DNA from: Caballeronia sp. SEWSISQ10-4 2
GTDB lineage: Bacteria; Pseudomonadota; Gammaproteobacteria; Burkholderiales; Burkholderiaceae
Reading direction: 5' to 3'
Assembly (NCBI RefSeq): GCF_030464885.1
Contig: NZ_JALPRJ010000014.1
Span: 62,001 to 126,000, forward strand
DNA length: 64,000 bases
Shown in pieces: positions 1 to 8,035 of the stretch. The notes beneath the pieces are model-generated. The model saw nothing but the letters and a program-made list of their open reading frames with translations, made no database searches and was not told where the DNA came from. The translations under genes were made by a program, and so were the position numbers. Position 1 is the stretch's first letter. Each line of letters begins with the position of its first letter.

Positions 1-492
1 CAGCCGCAGCCGGGCGCGAAGGGGAGCGGCACGGAAGCGGGCATCCAGCCGCAATACGGCGTGCCGTACGGCGTGACGCTGAACCCGTTTCTCTCTCCGT
101 TCGGCCTGCCATGCAAGCAACCGGCGTGGGGCTACATCTCTGCGATTGATCTCAAGACAAATGAGATCGTGTGGAAGAAGCGCATCGGCACGGTGCGCGA
201 CAGCTCGCCGATTCCGCTGCCGTTCAAGATGGGCATGCCGATGCTGGGCGGTCCGATCGTCACTGCGGGCGGTGTCGTGTTCATTGGCGCGACGGCGGAC
301 AACTACATCCGCGCGTTCGACGCGAACAACGGCAAGGAACTCTGGCGCGCGCGTCTGCCCGCGGGCGGCCAGGCCACGCCGATGAGCTATTCCGTCGACG
401 GCCGTCAGTACATCGTGATCGCCGCAGGCGGCCACGGTTCGTTCGGCACCAAACTCGGCGATTACGTGATGGCCTACGCGCTGCCGCAGTAA
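1..492 (+). CDS. PQQ-dependent membrane dehydrogenase, C-terminal part (partial)
   Basis: The frame is open from base 1, so the gene begins outside the window, and it ends at the TAA at 490-492. The last 163 residues are present. They resemble the end of membrane-bound quinoproteins of the glucose/quinate dehydrogenase family, which oxidise sugars or polyols in the periplasm and pass electrons to ubiquinone. Visible propeller repeats include WGYISAIDLKTNEIVWKK and GGVVFIGATADNYIRAFD followed by GKELWRA, and the C-terminus has the usual GGHGSFGTKLGDYVMAYAL ending. The N-terminal membrane segments and PQQ-binding residues are not in view, so the substrate cannot be told. It appears to be the conserved chromosomal flank of the mosaic region that follows. 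Confidence 0.85.
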   Translation, partial: QPQPGAKGSGTEAGIQPQYGVPYGVTLNPFLSPFGLPCKQPAWGYISAIDLKTNEIVWKKRIGTVRDSSPIPLPFKMGMPMLGGPIVTAGGVVFIGATADNYIRAFDANNGKELWRARLPAGGQATPMSYSVDGRQYIVIAAGGHGSFGTKLGDYVMAYALPQ

Positions 493-689
493 CGGGTCGA
501 TCGGGCGCAGCGCGCATGATGCGTCACGGCGAGTGCAGTTCAGGACCCGCTGCAGTGCGCGTGCCGTTTTCGCTCGCACCGCAGAGAAAGGCAAATGTTT
601 CGCGAGCGAAGCGTACTTTGGCAACGGCGGCGAGGCCTGTGCCGACGACCACGAGCTTCGACAGGAGCAAGGCAAGCGCCCCCCGTGGC
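493..689. other. Intergenic, no gene recognised
   Basis: I see no coding pattern or hairpin here. The short frames through it are GC-rich shadows. The degenerate tetR copy starts just downstream. Confidence 0.5.
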
Positions 690-905
690 GTGGATACGCT
701 CGCGCGCGCTCACTTCGCCCTTGGGCGGGGCTCCCCGCCGAGGTCGAGCTCCTGCGTTCATATCCTCAAGCTCCTCTCAGTCCGATTTCTCGCTTGACAA
801 AGTAACAGACCTGTTCGTAACATTAAAGAAACTTACAGGTTAGTCACTTTATGAGGAATAGCCATGCAGGTAATAGAAGCAGGGACCTTCTCAGGCTGTC
901 GCAGG
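690..905. repeat. Truncated second copy of the tetR / promoter / reductase-start module
   Basis: This stretch is a diverged copy of 2985-3205. On the minus strand, from an ATG at 761, it encodes the first ~25 residues of the TetR protein at 2464-3057 (RPRRGAPPKGEVSARERI), then diverges. The promoter block is kept: TTGACA at 794-799 followed by AAGTAACAGAC. On the plus strand an ATG at 864 starts MQVIEAGTFSG, which matches MRAIEAKAFSG of the reductase at 3161, and then degenerates. Both flanking genes are therefore cut away and only their divergent control region survives. The MaoC gene begins 45 bp downstream, so this relic may supply its promoter. Confidence 0.8.
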
Positions 906-949
906 AAATCGTTAATGTCGAAGCCATGGCGTAAAGCTGGAACTGAATC

Positions 950-1417
950 ATGGATCAGTTGAGCGAGCGCTATCTAGAAGATTTTGCAGTGGGGCAAACG
1001 TTCGGTTCAGGGCGATTGCGCATCGACAAGGAGCGGATCCTCGCGTTCGCTGCCGAATTCGATCCACAGCCCTTCCACCTCAATGAGGCGGCGGCGGGGC
1101 GCTCGATTTTCGGTGGGCTGGCCGCCAGCGGCTGGCACACAGCCGCCGTGACGATGCGGTTAATGATTGAGACCGAACTCAAGCCGGCTGGCGGCTTCGT
1201 CGGCGCTGGCCTCGACGAGTGTCGTTGGCCCCGGCCAGTGCGCCCCGGTGACGAGTTGCGCGTCGAGTGCGAGGTGATCGAGGTGAGACCGTCAAAGTCT
1301 CGTCCAGAGCAAGGCCTGATCAAGCTCCGAACGACCACGCTGAACCAGGACGACGAGGCCGTGCTGGTGCATGTCGTGAACATGGTCGTGCCGCGCCGGA
1401 AACAACATTCGTCTTGA
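950..1417 (+). CDS. MaoC-like hot-dog fold dehydratase
   Basis: The 155-residue product is the usual size for a single-domain MaoC-like protein, a family of hot-dog fold hydratases and dehydratases acting mostly on enoyl-CoA or related thioesters. The signature is visible: an FAAEFDPQPFHL segment near residues 34-45 with the catalytic Asp/His pair, then the GLAASGWHTAAVTMRLM helix near 60-75. The ATG at 950 is the first start that gives the complete fold. The next gene, a 3-hydroxyisobutyrate-type dehydrogenase, follows 78 bp later on the same strand, so the two may be co-transcribed. The substrate is unknown. Transcription may start in the relic promoter at 794. Confidence 0.85.
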   Translation: MDQLSERYLEDFAVGQTFGSGRLRIDKERILAFAAEFDPQPFHLNEAAAGRSIFGGLAASGWHTAAVTMRLMIETELKPAGGFVGAGLDECRWPRPVRPGDELRVECEVIEVRPSKSRPEQGLIKLRTTTLNQDDEAVLVHVVNMVVPRRKQHSS

Positions 1418-1495
1418 TACCGCAAAGCGGGATTGCGCGACAACGTATCCGACCGCGTTGCCCCAAGCGCTAACCACCTTAGGATTGAGGTAAAT

Positions 1496-2374
1496 ATGGA
1501 CATCGGTTTCATCGGCTTGGGCGTCATGGGACAGCCTATGGCGCTCAATCTGGCCCGCGCAGGCACGCAACTCATTGTCTGGAATCGCTCCGTTGACAGA
1601 TGCGAGTCTTTGGGAGCGGCGGGCGCAACCGTCGCGACGAATCCTGCCGAGATATATAAACGGACCCGAGTGGTATTCCTGATGCTGGTCGACGGCGACG
1701 CAATCGACGCGGTCCTCGGCCGCGGCACCTCGGAGTTCAGCGCGAACATCGCGCACCACACGATCGTCAACATGGGGACGACCTCGCCCGACTACTCGCG
1801 CGGACTCGAAGCCGACATTCGCAACGCCGGCGGCACCTATGTGGAAGCGCCTGTTTCGGGCTCGCGCAAGCCCGCCGAGGCGGGCCAGCTCGTGGCGATG
1901 CTGGCGGGCGAAGACGCGGCTGTCGAAAGCATCCGCCCTCTGCTCGAGCCAATCTGCCACCAGACGATTGTGTGCGGTCCGGTTCCGAGCGGGCTTTTCA
2001 TGAAGCTCGCGGTGAACCTGTTTCTGATGACCACGGTCACAGGCCTTGCAGAAGCGGCTCATTTCGCGGAACGGCATGGCCTGGACATGCAGCAGTTCCG
2101 CGCCATCGTCGACGCCGGTCAGATGGCGAGCGACATCTCACGCGTGAAAATTCTCAAGCTGGTGATGCGTGACTTCGATGTCCAGGGGTCGATCACCAAT
2201 GTGCTGAAGGTCAATCGATTGATTGCGGAAGCGGCCAGGGAAGCCGGGGTCGCGTCGCCGCTATTGGATGCCTGCTACGCGCTATTCGGTGAGACGCAGG
2301 CGTTGGGGCACGGGCAGTCCGACATGGCGGCCGTCGTCTACGCACTCGAGGCAAGAACCGATTCCAGCAAATGA
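1496..2374 (+). CDS. NAD(P)-dependent beta-hydroxyacid dehydrogenase (3-hydroxyisobutyrate dehydrogenase family)
   Basis: This 292-residue protein carries the Rossmann signature [20 protein letters not shown] at its N-terminus, the substrate-binding segment [14 protein letters not shown] near residue 120, and the catalytic-lysine helix [12 protein letters not shown] near 165-176. The family oxidises beta-hydroxyacids such as 3-hydroxyisobutyrate or tartronate semialdehyde relatives with NAD(P). The ATG at 1496 was preferred over an in-frame start at 1433 because it begins directly with the nucleotide-binding strand and follows a GAGG ribosome-binding site. It lies downstream of the MaoC-like gene and converges on the TetR gene. 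Its exact substrate cannot be assigned. Confidence 0.88.
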   Translation: MDIGFIGLGVMGQPMALNLARAGTQLIVWNRSVDRCESLGAAGATVATNPAEIYKRTRVVFLMLVDGDAIDAVLGRGTSEFSANIAHHTIVNMGTTSPDYSRGLEADIRNAGGTYVEAPVSGSRKPAEAGQLVAMLAGEDAAVESIRPLLEPICHQTIVCGPVPSGLFMKLAVNLFLMTTVTGLAEAAHFAERHGLDMQQFRAIVDAGQMASDISRVKILKLVMRDFDVQGSITNVLKVNRLIAEAAREAGVASPLLDACYALFGETQALGHGQSDMAAVVYALEARTDSSK

Positions 2375-2463
2375 TCGCGTTCGTACTCGTGCGCCTGTCC
2401 ATATTTACCGTGACAGGGCGAGGCAGCACGCCACTTGTCTCTCCGAGGTGCTTCGCCGAACCA

Positions 2464-3057
2464 CTAAGCCAACAATTTCACGACGGCATCGACGAGGTAG
2501 CCCCTCAAATCAGCCGATTTTGCCATTAGGCCTGTGACGTACGCGCCGTTGATGAGTAGCGCGATCTGAGACGCGGTACGGTCGGGGTCGCTGACGCCCA
2601 GCTTGGCAACGATGGTTGCGAGCCGGGCTCGCATTTCGTCCTTGTTGTTCCGGGCAATGACCCGGCCAGGATGGTTGTCGTCAGGAAACTCCGTCACCAG
2701 GTTCAGGAACGGACAGCCGCGATAAGCGGGGCTCCCGATCCGCTTCACTATTCCAGACAACAGCGCCTCCAGCAAAGCGCGAGGGTCATCGGCGTGCAGC
2801 GCCTCAGTGCGATCCCACCACGCCCAGAACGACCGATCTTTTTCGGCGGCGAAAGCGGCGATCAAATCGTCCTTGGAGCCAAACAGGCGATAGAGGCTCG
2901 TCTTCGACACGCCGGATTGCTCGACGACCGTGTCAACACCGATGGCGCGGATGCCCTCGCGGTAGAACAAGTCGCTTGCCGTCGCGAGGATACGCTCGCG
3001 CGCGCTCACTTCGCCCTTCGGCGGGGCGCCCCGACGGGGTCGGGTTTCTGCCTTCAT
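2464..3057 (-). CDS. TetR-family transcriptional regulator
   Basis: The 197-residue protein has a typical TetR layout. The N-terminal helix-turn-helix (residues ~20-65) contains RILATASDLFYREGIRAIGV and VSKTSLYRLFGSKDDLI; a longer ligand-binding C-terminal domain follows, with a conserved GCPFLN motif near residue 115. The ATG at 3057 follows a GAGGAG site and was preferred over upstream in-frame starts that would run into the promoter. It is divergent from the medium-chain reductase at 3161. The palindrome in between overlaps the reductase -35, so this protein most likely represses that gene and itself. An N-terminal fragment of a paralogue survives at 690-761. Confidence 0.9.
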   Translation of the reverse strand: MKAETRPRRGAPPKGEVSARERILATASDLFYREGIRAIGVDTVVEQSGVSKTSLYRLFGSKDDLIAAFAAEKDRSFWAWWDRTEALHADDPRALLEALLSGIVKRIGSPAYRGCPFLNLVTEFPDDNHPGRVIARNNKDEMRARLATIVAKLGVSDPDRTASQIALLINGAYVTGLMAKSADLRGYLVDAVVKLLA

Positions 3058-3089
3058 ATTCGCCAGCTCCTCGCATTTCGATTTTCTGA

Positions 3090-3146
3090 TTGACAAAGTA
3101 ACAGACTTGTCTGTAACGTTCAAGTAACTAACAGGTCTGTAACTTT
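3090..3146. promoter_or_regulatory. Divergent tetR/reductase promoter with operator
   Basis: A consensus -35 (TTGACA, 3090-3095) for the plus-strand reductase is followed directly by the inverted repeat ACAGAC-TT-GTCTGT (3101-3114). A related half-site, AACAGGTCTGT, lies near 3131-3141. The -35 block and first half-site are conserved in the relic copy at 794-810, which supports a regulatory role. Binding by the adjacent TetR protein is inferred. Confidence 0.65.
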
Positions 3147-3160
3147 AAAAGAGAGTGACG

Positions 3161-4132
3161 ATGCGTGCGATCGAGGCAAAAGCTTTTTCGGGCTATGGCG
3201 GGCTGCGGCAGTCCGAATTGCCCAAGCCGCAACCGACAGCGGACAGAGTGCTTGTCCGCGTCACGGCAGCCGGTGTCACGCCGCTCGAGTACACGATCCT
3301 GTCGGGTGGACATCCTCGAGCCACGGCGCCGCTGGTGCTCGGCAATGAGGGCGCGGGTGTCATTGAGGACGCCGGCGATTCCGGTCTCGCGGTGGGAAGC
3401 CGCGTAATGTTCACGGGGCCTTATGGCGTTGGTGAGAACGGCGCGTGGCAAGACTGGCTGCTGGTCAGACCTGAACATCTGGCGCTCGTGCCCGACGCGA
3501 TCGACGATGTCGTCGCGGCCAGCCTTCCAGCGGCCTATCTGACGGCGCAGATCACGCTGACGCAGGCCGGATTTGCGCCGGGCAAGACGTTGCTCGCTCC
3601 TGGGATCGGCGGGTCGGTCGGGAACGCAACCTATCAGCTTGCGCGGGCGCAGGGTGCTGGCAAAGTGATTTCGACGGCTGGCAGCGCGGCCAAAGCGGCC
3701 AGGGCACGCGAGCATGGTTTCGACCACGTAATTGACCTGACGACGGAAGGTCTCGCCGACGGCGTTCGCCGGATAACGGCCGGCAAGGGCGTCGATATCG
3801 TCATCGACAGCATCGGCGGGACCGTGACCAGTGAGGCGCTGAGCAGCCTTGGTCACGGCGGTGTGTTGACCACGTTGGGGTATTCGGCTGGACGCAAAAC
3901 GACGATTGATGTGACGGACCTGATCTGGAAGCGCGCGCGGATGACCGGTTTCTCCCTGTTCGCCCAATCACCGACCACGATTGCCGCGGCGTGGCAGGAC
4001 ATTCTCTCGCTGATCGGCAACGGATCCGTCAAGCCGATCGTCGAGCGGGTCTACCCCCTCGCCGAAGCGGGCGAAGCCCTGCGTCACCTGATAGAGGATC
4101 GGCCGTTTGGCAAAGTCATTTTAACGATGTGA
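3161..4132 (+). CDS. Medium-chain NADPH:quinone reductase / zinc-type alcohol dehydrogenase-like protein
   Basis: This 323-residue protein has the two-domain medium-chain dehydrogenase fold: an N-terminal GroES-like domain (VLVRVTAAGVTPLEYTILSG, then PLVLGNEGAGVI) and a Rossmann domain with the nucleotide-binding segment APGIGGSVGNATYQLARAQG near residue 150. The cysteine ligands of zinc alcohol dehydrogenases are absent, which points to the quinone-oxidoreductase branch, enzymes that reduce quinones or activated double bonds with NADPH. The ATG at 3161 is preferred over a GTG at 3155 because it matches the start of the homologous fragment at 864. It is probably repressed by the divergent TetR. 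Confidence 0.88.
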   Translation: MRAIEAKAFSGYGGLRQSELPKPQPTADRVLVRVTAAGVTPLEYTILSGGHPRATAPLVLGNEGAGVIEDAGDSGLAVGSRVMFTGPYGVGENGAWQDWLLVRPEHLALVPDAIDDVVAASLPAAYLTAQITLTQAGFAPGKTLLAPGIGGSVGNATYQLARAQGAGKVISTAGSAAKAARAREHGFDHVIDLTTEGLADGVRRITAGKGVDIVIDSIGGTVTSEALSSLGHGGVLTTLGYSAGRKTTIDVTDLIWKRARMTGFSLFAQSPTTIAAAWQDILSLIGNGSVKPIVERVYPLAEAGEALRHLIEDRPFGKVILTM

Positions 4133-4270
4133 TCGACAAGACCAGCGGATATTCACCGCTCCCGTGCGCACCTTTTCCATTGGGGTGCGATTCGCCGAAC
4201 CTTGGCCGAAGCGGGTCAAGCGGAGCGGACGAAGTTTTCCTCGACGCGATGCAACCATGAGGAGGTCGTT

Positions 4271-5119
4271 ATGTTGAGTTGGCAGGTGGGCTCGGTGAAG
4301 ATAACCTGTGTGGTCGAGATCGTGATCCCCTTTCCCGACGGCAGCCTCCTGCCTGAGGCGACGCCGGAGGCGCTAGGGACCAGCCCCTGGCTGTTCCCGC
4401 ACCTCGCCACGGAGGATGGCACCCTCATCGCGTCCGTCCAAGCGCTGCTAGTTGAGGCGCCAGGGTTGAGACTGGTGGTCGATACGTGCATCGGCAACGA
4501 CAAGCCGCGCCATTTGACGGGCGGAAACCCGCTGGCGACGTCGTTCCTTCAACATCTGGCAGATGCGGGCTGGAGCCGCGACATCGTCGACGTCGTGATC
4601 TGCACCCACCTGCACGTGGACCACGTCGGCTGGAACACCATGTTGATGGACGGCCAATGGATCCCGACCTTCCCCAAGGCCCGATACCTGATCGGCAAGC
4701 GCGAATTCGAGCATTGGAGCACAGAAGGCGACGCTGAGCAGCAGGCGGTCATGGGAGACAGCGTTCGACCGATCTTCGAAGCCGGCTTAGCCGAACTGGT
4801 GGAGATGGATCATCGAATCTCGCCCGAGGTACGCCTGACATCAACCCCCGGGCACACGCCAGGCCATGTCAGCGTGATGATCGAATCGGAAGGGCAGAAC
4901 GCGGTGATCACCGGCGACATAACTCATCATCCTTGCCAAATGGCGCACCCCCACTGGATGACGAGCCTCGAAAGCGACACCCAAGCCGCGACGGCCACCC
5001 GGGCGAAGCTGTTCGCCGAATGGGCCGACCAGCCGATCCTGGTTATCGGCACCCACTATGCCGCGCCGACAGCTGGACACGTGAAGCGCGACGGGGCGGC
5101 GTTCCGGTTCGAGGTCTAG
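4271..5119 (+). CDS. Metallo-beta-lactamase-fold hydrolase
   Basis: The 282-residue protein contains the zinc-binding motif CTHLHVDHVGWNT (residues ~113-125), a later TPGHTPGHVSV histidine segment and a GDITHHPCQ aspartate motif near 218, with a C-terminal GTHYAAPTAGH. This is the arrangement of the lactonase-like and quorum-quenching-like branch of the superfamily, which hydrolyses lactones, esters or related small molecules. The start at 4271 follows a strong GAGGAGG site; the longer frame from 4202 adds residues unlike the family. It lies 138 bp after the reductase gene and may share its transcript. The substrate is unknown. Confidence 0.87.
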   Translation: MLSWQVGSVKITCVVEIVIPFPDGSLLPEATPEALGTSPWLFPHLATEDGTLIASVQALLVEAPGLRLVVDTCIGNDKPRHLTGGNPLATSFLQHLADAGWSRDIVDVVICTHLHVDHVGWNTMLMDGQWIPTFPKARYLIGKREFEHWSTEGDAEQQAVMGDSVRPIFEAGLAELVEMDHRISPEVRLTSTPGHTPGHVSVMIESEGQNAVITGDITHHPCQMAHPHWMTSLESDTQAATATRAKLFAEWADQPILVIGTHYAAPTAGHVKRDGAAFRFEV

Positions 5120-5285
5120 CGCGCCGGACGGCCAAGGAGATGATCGACTAGCTGATCAGCGTTGGTCGATATGCGCAAACCACCCTCGAATGCAGCGGAG
5201 CATAGGCGCTCCGTTATTTCTCGGCAGTTGAGCGCCAGCCCAGAGGCACTGCCAATCGGAATTATCAATCAACGGAGTAATCGCT

Positions 5286-6017
5286 ATGGGTAAGTTGCAG
5301 GGAAAGGTAGCCGTCATCACCGGCGGCTCGTCGGGGATAGGCTTGGCCGCCGCGAAGCTCTTCGTCGCCGAGGGCGCCTACGTCTTCATCACCGGCCGTC
5401 GCCAGAAGGAGCTCGACGAAGCCGTGAGGGTCATCGGGGACAATGTGACTGGTATCCAGGGAGACGTCGCCGATTTGGCCGATCTTGATCGTCTCTATGA
5501 GAGCGTCAACGCGACAGGGCGAAGAATCGACATCGTCTTCGCCAACGCCGGCATCGCTGAGTTCGCCGCTCTGGGCAATATCACCGAAGCGCATTTCGAC
5601 AAACTGTTCAGTACCAACGTGAAGGGAGTGCTCTTCACCGTCCAAAAAGCCCTGCCGCTCTTGAATGACGGCGGATCGATCATTCTCACGGGCTCCGTCG
5701 CGAGCGCCAAAGGGACGCCTGCCTTTTGGGTATACGGCGCGACCAAGGCGGCCATCCGCAATTTCGTGCGGGGATGGACCGTGGAGCTGAAGGATCGTTG
5801 CATCCGTTCAAACGTCCTTAGCCCGGGCCCAATTGATACCCCGATCATTGGTGAGCAGCCTCAGGACGCTATGGCGAGGATTTTATCTACCATCCCGATG
5901 GGACGCATGGGGGAACCCGACGAAGTCGCCAAAGCTGCCCTCTTTCTCGCTTCGGATGACTCGAGTTTCGTCACGGGCATCGAGCTCTTCGTGGATGGCG
6001 GCAGAGCGCAGATCTGA
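5286..6017 (+). CDS. Short-chain dehydrogenase/reductase
   Basis: This is a classical 243-residue SDR. The cofactor motif TGGSSGIG lies near residues 12-19, NAG near 87-89, and the catalytic triad is complete: Ser in LTGSVAS near 138, and Tyr and Lys in VYGATKAA near 150. The C-terminal FVTGIELFVDGG is the usual substrate-loop and dimer end. The acidic/basic determinant after the second strand reads TGRRQKEL, which favours NADP(H). The start has GGAGTAATCGCT upstream. It lies 166 bp after the metallo-hydrolase gene. The substrate cannot be told. Just downstream, sequence of unrelated origin (a SnoaL-like remnant) begins. Confidence 0.9.
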   Translation: MGKLQGKVAVITGGSSGIGLAAAKLFVAEGAYVFITGRRQKELDEAVRVIGDNVTGIQGDVADLADLDRLYESVNATGRRIDIVFANAGIAEFAALGNITEAHFDKLFSTNVKGVLFTVQKALPLLNDGGSIILTGSVASAKGTPAFWVYGATKAAIRNFVRGWTVELKDRCIRSNVLSPGPIDTPIIGEQPQDAMARILSTIPMGRMGEPDEVAKAALFLASDDSSFVTGIELFVDGGRAQI

Positions 6018-6034
6018 GCGTCGATTCATTCGCT

Positions 6035-6282
6035 CCGAAGGAGGCCGCCTTGTTCGCTGAAGATGGGGTTATCGAGCTTCCGTATCTGGCGGGACCCCGG
6101 CATGCAGTGGCAATACAAAGGGCGTACCGAAATTGCATCTCTGTATGCGTTGCATCTCCAGCTTGTTCCCACGTCGAAAACGGAAAGATCAAGCTGCTAC
6201 ACGAGGCTCTGAACATCGTGGTGACAGCGCGCGTGTTCTTCCGCGACGGATTGGCTGACATTCCGCAAACCGAAGCCGTATA
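6035..6282 (+). pseudogene. Remnant of a SnoaL-like gene
   Basis: The plus-strand reading (EAALFAEDGVIELPYLAG ... HVENGKIKLLHEALNIV ... ARVFFRDGLADI) matches the N-terminal SnoaL-like domain of the fusion protein encoded at 20631-22034, but the middle ~40 residues are deleted and the start is missing. It stops at a TAA created where the sequence joins an IS-end repeat (6283). It is a dead copy of the same domain and shows that the SnoaL unit has moved or been duplicated within this window. Confidence 0.8.
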
Positions 6283-6327
6283 AGGCATGCCCGGGCGCTG
6301 TGCCGACTTAGGCGTTCGTCGAAGAGG
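6283..6327 (-). repeat. IS5-type element end (inverted copy)
   Basis: This ~45-bp sequence is the reverse complement of 20339-20382 and is also present directly at 27697-27741. The shared core is GCCTAAGT(A/C)GGCACAGCGCC followed by CGGGCATGCC. At 20 kb it directly follows an IS5-family transposase remnant, so it is most likely a terminal segment of that element. Confidence 0.7.
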
Positions 6328-6336
6328 AGTTTCATC

Positions 6337-6540
6337 ATGAAAGGTGTTGTGCTTACTGCATATGGCGAACCAGCAACGGGACTTGAATTCCGTGAGTTGC
6401 CGGAACCCGCCAGTTCGGGCGCGGGCCGGGTGTTGGTCGGCGTCGAGTATGCCCCAATCAACTTCAGCGACATTCTCGTCGCGCAGGGCCTGTACCCGCT
6501 GCATTCCGAGTTGCCATCTGTTTGCAGCGTGCGAGGCCCT
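6337..6540 (+). pseudogene. 5' fragment of a medium-chain reductase gene
   Basis: From an ATG at 6337 with an AGAGGAG ribosome-binding site, the frame reads MKGVVLTAYGEPATGLEF, then VLVGVEYAPINFSDILVAQG. This is the first ~60 residues of a GroES-like medium-chain dehydrogenase. After residue ~62 the similarity ends and the frame runs into the 3' end of the convergent GntR gene. The nucleotide-binding domain is missing, so it cannot be functional. Confidence 0.78.
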
Positions 6541-6637
6541 GGCAAGCTGGAACAAGGGGAACTCGTCACCATTTTCCCTCTACCCGAACAGTCTGATCGG
6601 GCTTTAGCGCCGAATGTCGTTGGCTTTAGATTGCTGC

Positions 6638-7336
6638 CTATTCGTCGCGGGAAATGATCGCAGTCAGCTTCTCAACTGCTCGTTCGATGTGCTCGCCCTC
6701 GAGCCGGCAGGTAGTTGCAACGTCGCGCGCCAGCGCGGCTTCCACAATGGCCTTATGCTCCGCGTGGACATCGCGCTCTATTTCAGTATGCACTAGGGAA
6801 ATACGTCGATAACGTTCGGATTGCTGAAAGAGGACCGCCTGAAACTGCAAGAGCCATCGTAAAGGGCACGCGGCTACCAGTGCCCGATGGAACTCTCGGT
6901 TGCATTGCTCATAGTCCGTGATCAAGCTCGGAGAGGGGCTTGCCAGTTTTTGTTCGACTTTGGAAAGACGGTGATAGGCGAGAACCAAGTTTCCTTCCCA
7001 ACTGTCATTTGCGGCCAGAATCGATTGGCGCACAGCTTCAACCTCGATGAACTTTCGAGTCTTGCTTAAGTCGATGAAATCAGCCAATGAGGTGCCCGCC
7101 ACGCGAAAGCCGCGCTGCTCTTCGGATGTTACTAAAGCTTCGCCCCCAAGGCGGGTCAACGCCTCCCGTAGGGTGGAGGCACCGACGCCGTAGCGGTCTT
7201 TAAGAATTTCCACACGAAGCCTTTCACCAGGGGCCAAGGTGCCATTCATGATGTCATCGCGCAAAGCGACATACGCTGCTTCGACCAGACTACGCGCCGA
7301 TACGCCATCCCGGCGCTGCGGTTCGATCACTCTCAT
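6638..7336 (-). CDS. GntR-family (FCD subfamily) transcriptional regulator
   Basis: The 232-residue protein starts with a winged helix-turn-helix (residues ~15-80: VEAAYVALRDDIMNGTLAPG, then GVGASTLREALTRLGGEALV), followed by an all-helical FCD effector domain with the metal/ligand histidine-rich helices REFHRALVAAC and HAEHKAIVEAAL. FCD regulators usually sense organic acids or aromatic pathway intermediates. It is divergent from the ferredoxin/extradiol operon starting at 7613, so it is the obvious candidate regulator of the aromatic cluster. The intergenic region holds several repeats that could be its operators. Confidence 0.9.
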   Translation of the reverse strand: MRVIEPQRRDGVSARSLVEAAYVALRDDIMNGTLAPGERLRVEILKDRYGVGASTLREALTRLGGEALVTSEEQRGFRVAGTSLADFIDLSKTRKFIEVEAVRQSILAANDSWEGNLVLAYHRLSKVEQKLASPSPSLITDYEQCNREFHRALVAACPLRWLLQFQAVLFQQSERYRRISLVHTEIERDVHAEHKAIVEAALARDVATTCRLEGEHIERAVEKLTAIISRDE

Positions 7337-7348
7337 TGACGTGCCCCA

Positions 7349-7390
7349 TTCTCAGTCCGCTCGACCACCTTCTCAGTCCTCTCGACCACC
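7349..7390. repeat. Two tandem 21-bp repeats in the GntR/ferredoxin intergenic region
   Basis: Positions 7349-7369 and 7370-7390 are consecutive copies of TTCTCAGTCC(G/T)CTCGACCACC, one mismatch apart. They lie 13 bp upstream of the gntR start codon. Tandem copies with a period of two helical turns would suit protein binding, but the function is unknown. Confidence 0.7.
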
Positions 7391-7415
7391 GAGAATTGCA
7401 TGGCGAAGGACAACG

Positions 7416-7543
7416 TATTCTGAATATGCTAACAATCTCAGAAGATTCGTGCAAGTCTCGAATGTATGAAAAATTACGTATTTACGATTGTTAAGTTAAA
7501 TCTCGATATTTTCGTTGACAGCAGATATTTCCGGCGATACGAT
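7416..7543 (+). promoter_or_regulatory. Promoter and candidate operators of the ferredoxin/extradiol operon
   Basis: The region holds TATTC-T-GAATA (7416-7426) and the distant inverted pair TAACAATC (7430-7437) / GATTGTTA (7486-7493). The block AAATCTCGATATT begins at 7498, followed by a consensus -35 TTGACA (7515-7520) and a -10-like TACGAT (7538-7543) at 17-bp spacing. The AAATCTCGATATT-N4-TTGACA arrangement recurs, with the same spacing, on the minus strand upstream of the hydrolase gene (19709-19731). Confidence 0.65.
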
Positions 7544-7612
7544 CCGTTGAACGCTATGAGTTTGTTTTTTTGCCAAGAAGAGTTGGCGACCAAATTGATT
7601 GGGGAGGCTGGG

Positions 7613-8014
7613 ATGGAATTTGATCGGCCCCAAGACCGGTCGGATGGGAAAGCGCCGTTTAACGCTGCCCCGGCGTCTTTTGTCGTAACAATAGATGGAG
7701 TGGGTCACGTTCCCGCTTTTTCCGATGAGCGTGTCCTTGTCTCGCTTGAACGCGCACAAAGCTTGGGGCGGCTCCCTGAATTGAGAACCAAGCTACCTAT
7801 TGGTTGCCGTCGGGGGGGCTGTGGTATTTGCCGGGCGCGCGTTCTAAAGGGAAATTACCGATCCGAGGCAATGAGCCAAGAGCATGTCCCGCCCCGGGAT
7901 CGCGATGTCGGAATCGTTTTGTGCTGCTCAATTTTTGCACTTTCGGATATCACGCTCAGGCTTGAACCGGCGCCGAAAGCAAGACCGCGAACCGCCGTGG
8001 CCACGGCCTCATGA
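7613..8014 (+). CDS. Plant-type [2Fe-2S] ferredoxin, XylT-like
   Basis: The protein has 133 residues with the cluster-binding pattern C65-x4-C70-x2-C73 and a fourth Cys at 104 or 105 (GCRRGGCGIC ... VLCC). Small ferredoxins of this type (XylT, DmpQ) sit next to catechol 2,3-dioxygenase genes and reactivate the dioxygenase by reducing its oxidised iron. Here the extradiol dioxygenase gene follows 21 bp downstream, which fits that role. The ATG at 7613 is chosen because it follows GGGGAGG; the longer frame from 7466 would run through the promoter. The ~20-residue N-terminal extension is longer than in typical XylT proteins. Confidence 0.88.
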   Translation: MEFDRPQDRSDGKAPFNAAPASFVVTIDGVGHVPAFSDERVLVSLERAQSLGRLPELRTKLPIGCRRGGCGICRARVLKGNYRSEAMSQEHVPPRDRDVGIVLCCSIFALSDITLRLEPAPKARPRTAVATAS

Positions 8015-8035
8015 AAATCTAGGAGGAGAAAGAGC

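Noticed and set aside
171..797. Long open frame overlapping the PQQ dehydrogenase end
   Set aside because: It is a shadow frame in GC-rich DNA with Arg/Ala-rich composition and no domain; the dehydrogenase frame is clearly the real one.
970..2077. Two long minus-strand frames opposite the MaoC and dehydrogenase genes
   Set aside because: They are antisense to genes with clear motifs and show no recognisable family.
3128..3967. 279-residue minus-strand frame opposite the reductase
   Set aside because: It is an antisense shadow with Arg-rich composition; the plus-strand reductase has all family motifs.
7349..7390. CRISPR array
   Set aside because: There are only two adjacent copies with no spacers; no repeat-spacer pattern was seen anywhere in the window.
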